Of a stretch of 35,210 nt of DNA, positions 33,946-35,210 are shown piece after piece (the stretch's first letter is position 1; every line of letters starts with the position of its first letter). The position numbers were made by a program, and so were the translations under genes. Below the pieces are notes generated by a model that was given only the letters and a program-made list of their open reading frames with translations, did not search any database and had not been told where the DNA came from. The stretch is from an uncultured Oscillospiraceae bacterium (lineage in GTDB: Bacteria; Bacillota; Clostridia; Oscillospirales; Oscillospiraceae): positions 1 through 35,210 of the forward strand of contig CALXDO010000107.1 in the NCBI GenBank assembly GCA_944387075.1. The letters are read 5' to 3'.

Positions 33946-33978
33946 AGGCCAGACACGGCGGTTTGCCGTGTCTGGCCT
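33946..33978 (-). terminator. Rho-independent terminator of pepF
   Basis: AGGCCAGACACGGC and GCCGTGTCTGGCCT form a perfect 14-bp stem with a 5-nt loop. On the minus strand it is followed by TTTTTT and starts 17 bp past the pepF stop codon. Confidence 0.93.
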
Positions 33979-33994
33979 GATCTTTTTTGTGGAA

Positions 33995-35210
33995 TTACTC
34001 CTCCATCAGCTTCTCCATCTCGTCCAGCAAGGTGCCGAACAGATCCAGAGCATCCTGGATGGGGGCGGGGGAGGACATGTCCACACCGGCCCCTTTCAGC
34101 AGGTCGATGGGGTCCTTGGAGCAGCCGCCGGACAGAAAGCCCAGATAGTCCTCCACAGCGCCCTCCTCTCCCTTGAGGATGCGGCGGGACAGGGCAATGG
34201 CGGCGGAGTAGCCGGTGGCATACTGGTAGACGTAGTAGTTGTAGTAGAAGTGGGGGATACGGGCCCACTCCAGAGCGATTTCATCATCGGAGACCATGTC
34301 GGGGCCGTAGTACTTCTCATTGAGGGCCTTGTACTCTTTCGAGAGCAGCTCAGCGGTAAGAGGCTCGCCCTGGGCGCACAGCTCACCCATGCGCAGCTCA
34401 AACTCGGCAAACATGGTCTGGCGGTACAGGGTGCCCTTGAACTGCTCCAGGAAGTGGTTGATGAGGGCGGCCCGCTCCTTCTTGTCGGTGGTGCGCTGGA
34501 GGAGGTACTCCATGAGCAGGGCCTCGTTGCAGGTGGAGGCCACCTCAGCCACGAAGATCACATAGTCCCGGTACACCGGCTCCTGAGTGCGGTTGGACAG
34601 ATAGGAGTGGGCGGCGTGGCCCATCTCGTGGGCCAGGGTGAACATGCTCTCCAGGTTGTCCTTGTGGTTTAAGAGCACATAGGGGTGGCACAGAGCCCCG
34701 GCGGAGTAGGCGCCGGAGCGCTTGCCCACGTTCTCCCGCACGTCGATCCAGCGGTTGTCAAAGCCCTCCCGGATGATGGCTCGGTACTTCTCTCCCATGG
34801 GAGCCAGGGCATCAAACACGGTGTCCTTGGCCTGCGCATAGGGGATGACCCTCTCCCCGCCGGACACCATGGGGGCATAGATGTCGTACATGTGCAGCTC
34901 GTCCACACCCAGCAGCTCCTTGCGCAGGCGGATGTAGCGGTGCATCTTGTCCAGGTTGGCATTCACGGTGGAAATCAGATTGTGATACACGCTCTCGGGT
35001 ACCCGAGTGCCAGCCACCGCAGCGGCCAGGGCGGAGGGATACTTGCGGGCGTTGGCGTAGAACTGACGCTGCTTGGCCTCGGCGTTCAGGGCAGCGGCGG
35101 CGGTGTTGCGCACGCTGCCATACACCCCGTAGAAGGCCTCAAAGGCGTTTTTCCGCAGCACCCGGTCCTCGCTCATCTGGGTGGGCACAAAAGCGCCGTT
35201 GGACAGGGGC
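33995..35210 (-). CDS. pepF: Oligoendopeptidase F (M3 family), N-terminus beyond the window
   Basis: About 405 C-terminal residues of an M3B zinc oligoendopeptidase, a cytoplasmic enzyme that cuts short peptides. The zinc site HEMGH (codons at 34630-34616, in LAHEMGHAAHSYLSN) is present, followed by EVASTCNEALLMEYLL with the third zinc ligand Glu and the substrate-binding region HFYYNYYVYQYATGYSAA. The frame is open through base 35210 with family-like sequence (LSNGAFVPTQMSEDRVLRK), so the GTG at 35188 is internal and the true start lies outside. The gene is followed by a strong terminator. Confidence 0.95.
   Translation of the reverse strand, partial: PLSNGAFVPTQMSEDRVLRKNAFEAFYGVYGSVRNTAAAALNAEAKQRQFYANARKYPSALAAAVAGTRVPESVYHNLISTVNANLDKMHRYIRLRKELLGVDELHMYDIYAPMVSGGERVIPYAQAKDTVFDALAPMGEKYRAIIREGFDNRWIDVRENVGKRSGAYSAGALCHPYVLLNHKDNLESMFTLAHEMGHAAHSYLSNRTQEPVYRDYVIFVAEVASTCNEALLMEYLLQRTTDKKERAALINHFLEQFKGTLYRQTMFAEFELRMGELCAQGEPLTAELLSKEYKALNEKYYGPDMVSDDEIALEWARIPHFYYNYYVYQYATGYSAAIALSRRILKGEEGAVEDYLGFLSGGCSKDPIDLLKGAGVDMSSPAPIQDALDLFGTLLDEMEKLMEE

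Noticed and set aside
1..35210. tRNA, rRNA or known riboswitch genes
   Set aside because: No cloverleaf, rRNA core sequence or riboswitch consensus was recognised by eye; covariance searches could not be run.

Overview
The window looks like a piece of chromosome from a GC-rich, Gram-positive, gut-type Clostridia, most likely an Oscillospiraceae relative (Flavonifractor/Pseudoflavonifractor-like). This rests on the housekeeping gene set, strong AGGAGG-type ribosome sites, three surface proteins with sortase-type tails (xPxTGD or PAQTGD), ECF sigma/DUF4367 anti-sigma genes, ISLre2 and group II intron remnants, and a mucin-type glycoside hydrolase set. The genus is inference.

Layout. 1-1454 (-): dtd followed by mutL, whose 3' end runs off the window. 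1693-5013 (-): an island that is AT-rich over 1.7-3.6 kb, read as ECF sigma factor, DUF4367 membrane anti-sigma factor, two small secreted proteins, and a small zinc-ribbon membrane protein that is out of frame at a G9 tract. 5097-6458: a decayed ISLre2-type element sits just upstream of the sigma gene. 6589-8950 (-): a secreted NPCBM / transglutaminase-like protein broken by one extra base. 9393-15965 (+): a housekeeping run, zapA - U32 peptidase-like (RlhA type) - maf - mreC - mutS. 16138-20199 (-) and 21114-25418 (+): two divergent giant surface enzymes (a right-handed beta-helix protein and a GH20 hexosaminidase or lacto-N-biosidase) that share the same C-terminal stalk and anchor module, separated by 914 bp of regulatory DNA. 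25615-29523 (+): an OmpR-type response regulator, a histidine kinase, an unknown membrane-anchored protein and a C39-like cysteine peptidase. 29721-33293 (-): a surface GH33 sialidase. 33492-33905 (-): group II intron RT remnant. 33995-35210 (-): oligoendopeptidase F (PepF, M3), 5'-truncated by the window edge.

How it fits together. The sialidase could uncap sialylated mucin or milk-type glycans. The GH20 enzyme would then remove beta-linked GlcNAc/GalNAc or lacto-N-biose, and the beta-helix enzyme probably cuts another linkage; all three are predicted to be wall-anchored. The two-component system lies between them. A shared 25-bp sequence (19/25 identical, with a period-11 TACAAC repeat in one copy) stands upstream of both the regulator gene and the C39 gene, which suggests they form one regulon. 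Whether that regulon includes the glycosidases cannot be decided from sequence alone.

The most interesting points are the putative response-regulator operator pair, a hairpin that would bury the ribosome site of the C39 gene, the GH136-like Asp-x6-Asp motif in the beta-helix enzyme, the recurring short repeat paired with strong hairpins, and the G-tract frameshift in the zinc-ribbon gene.
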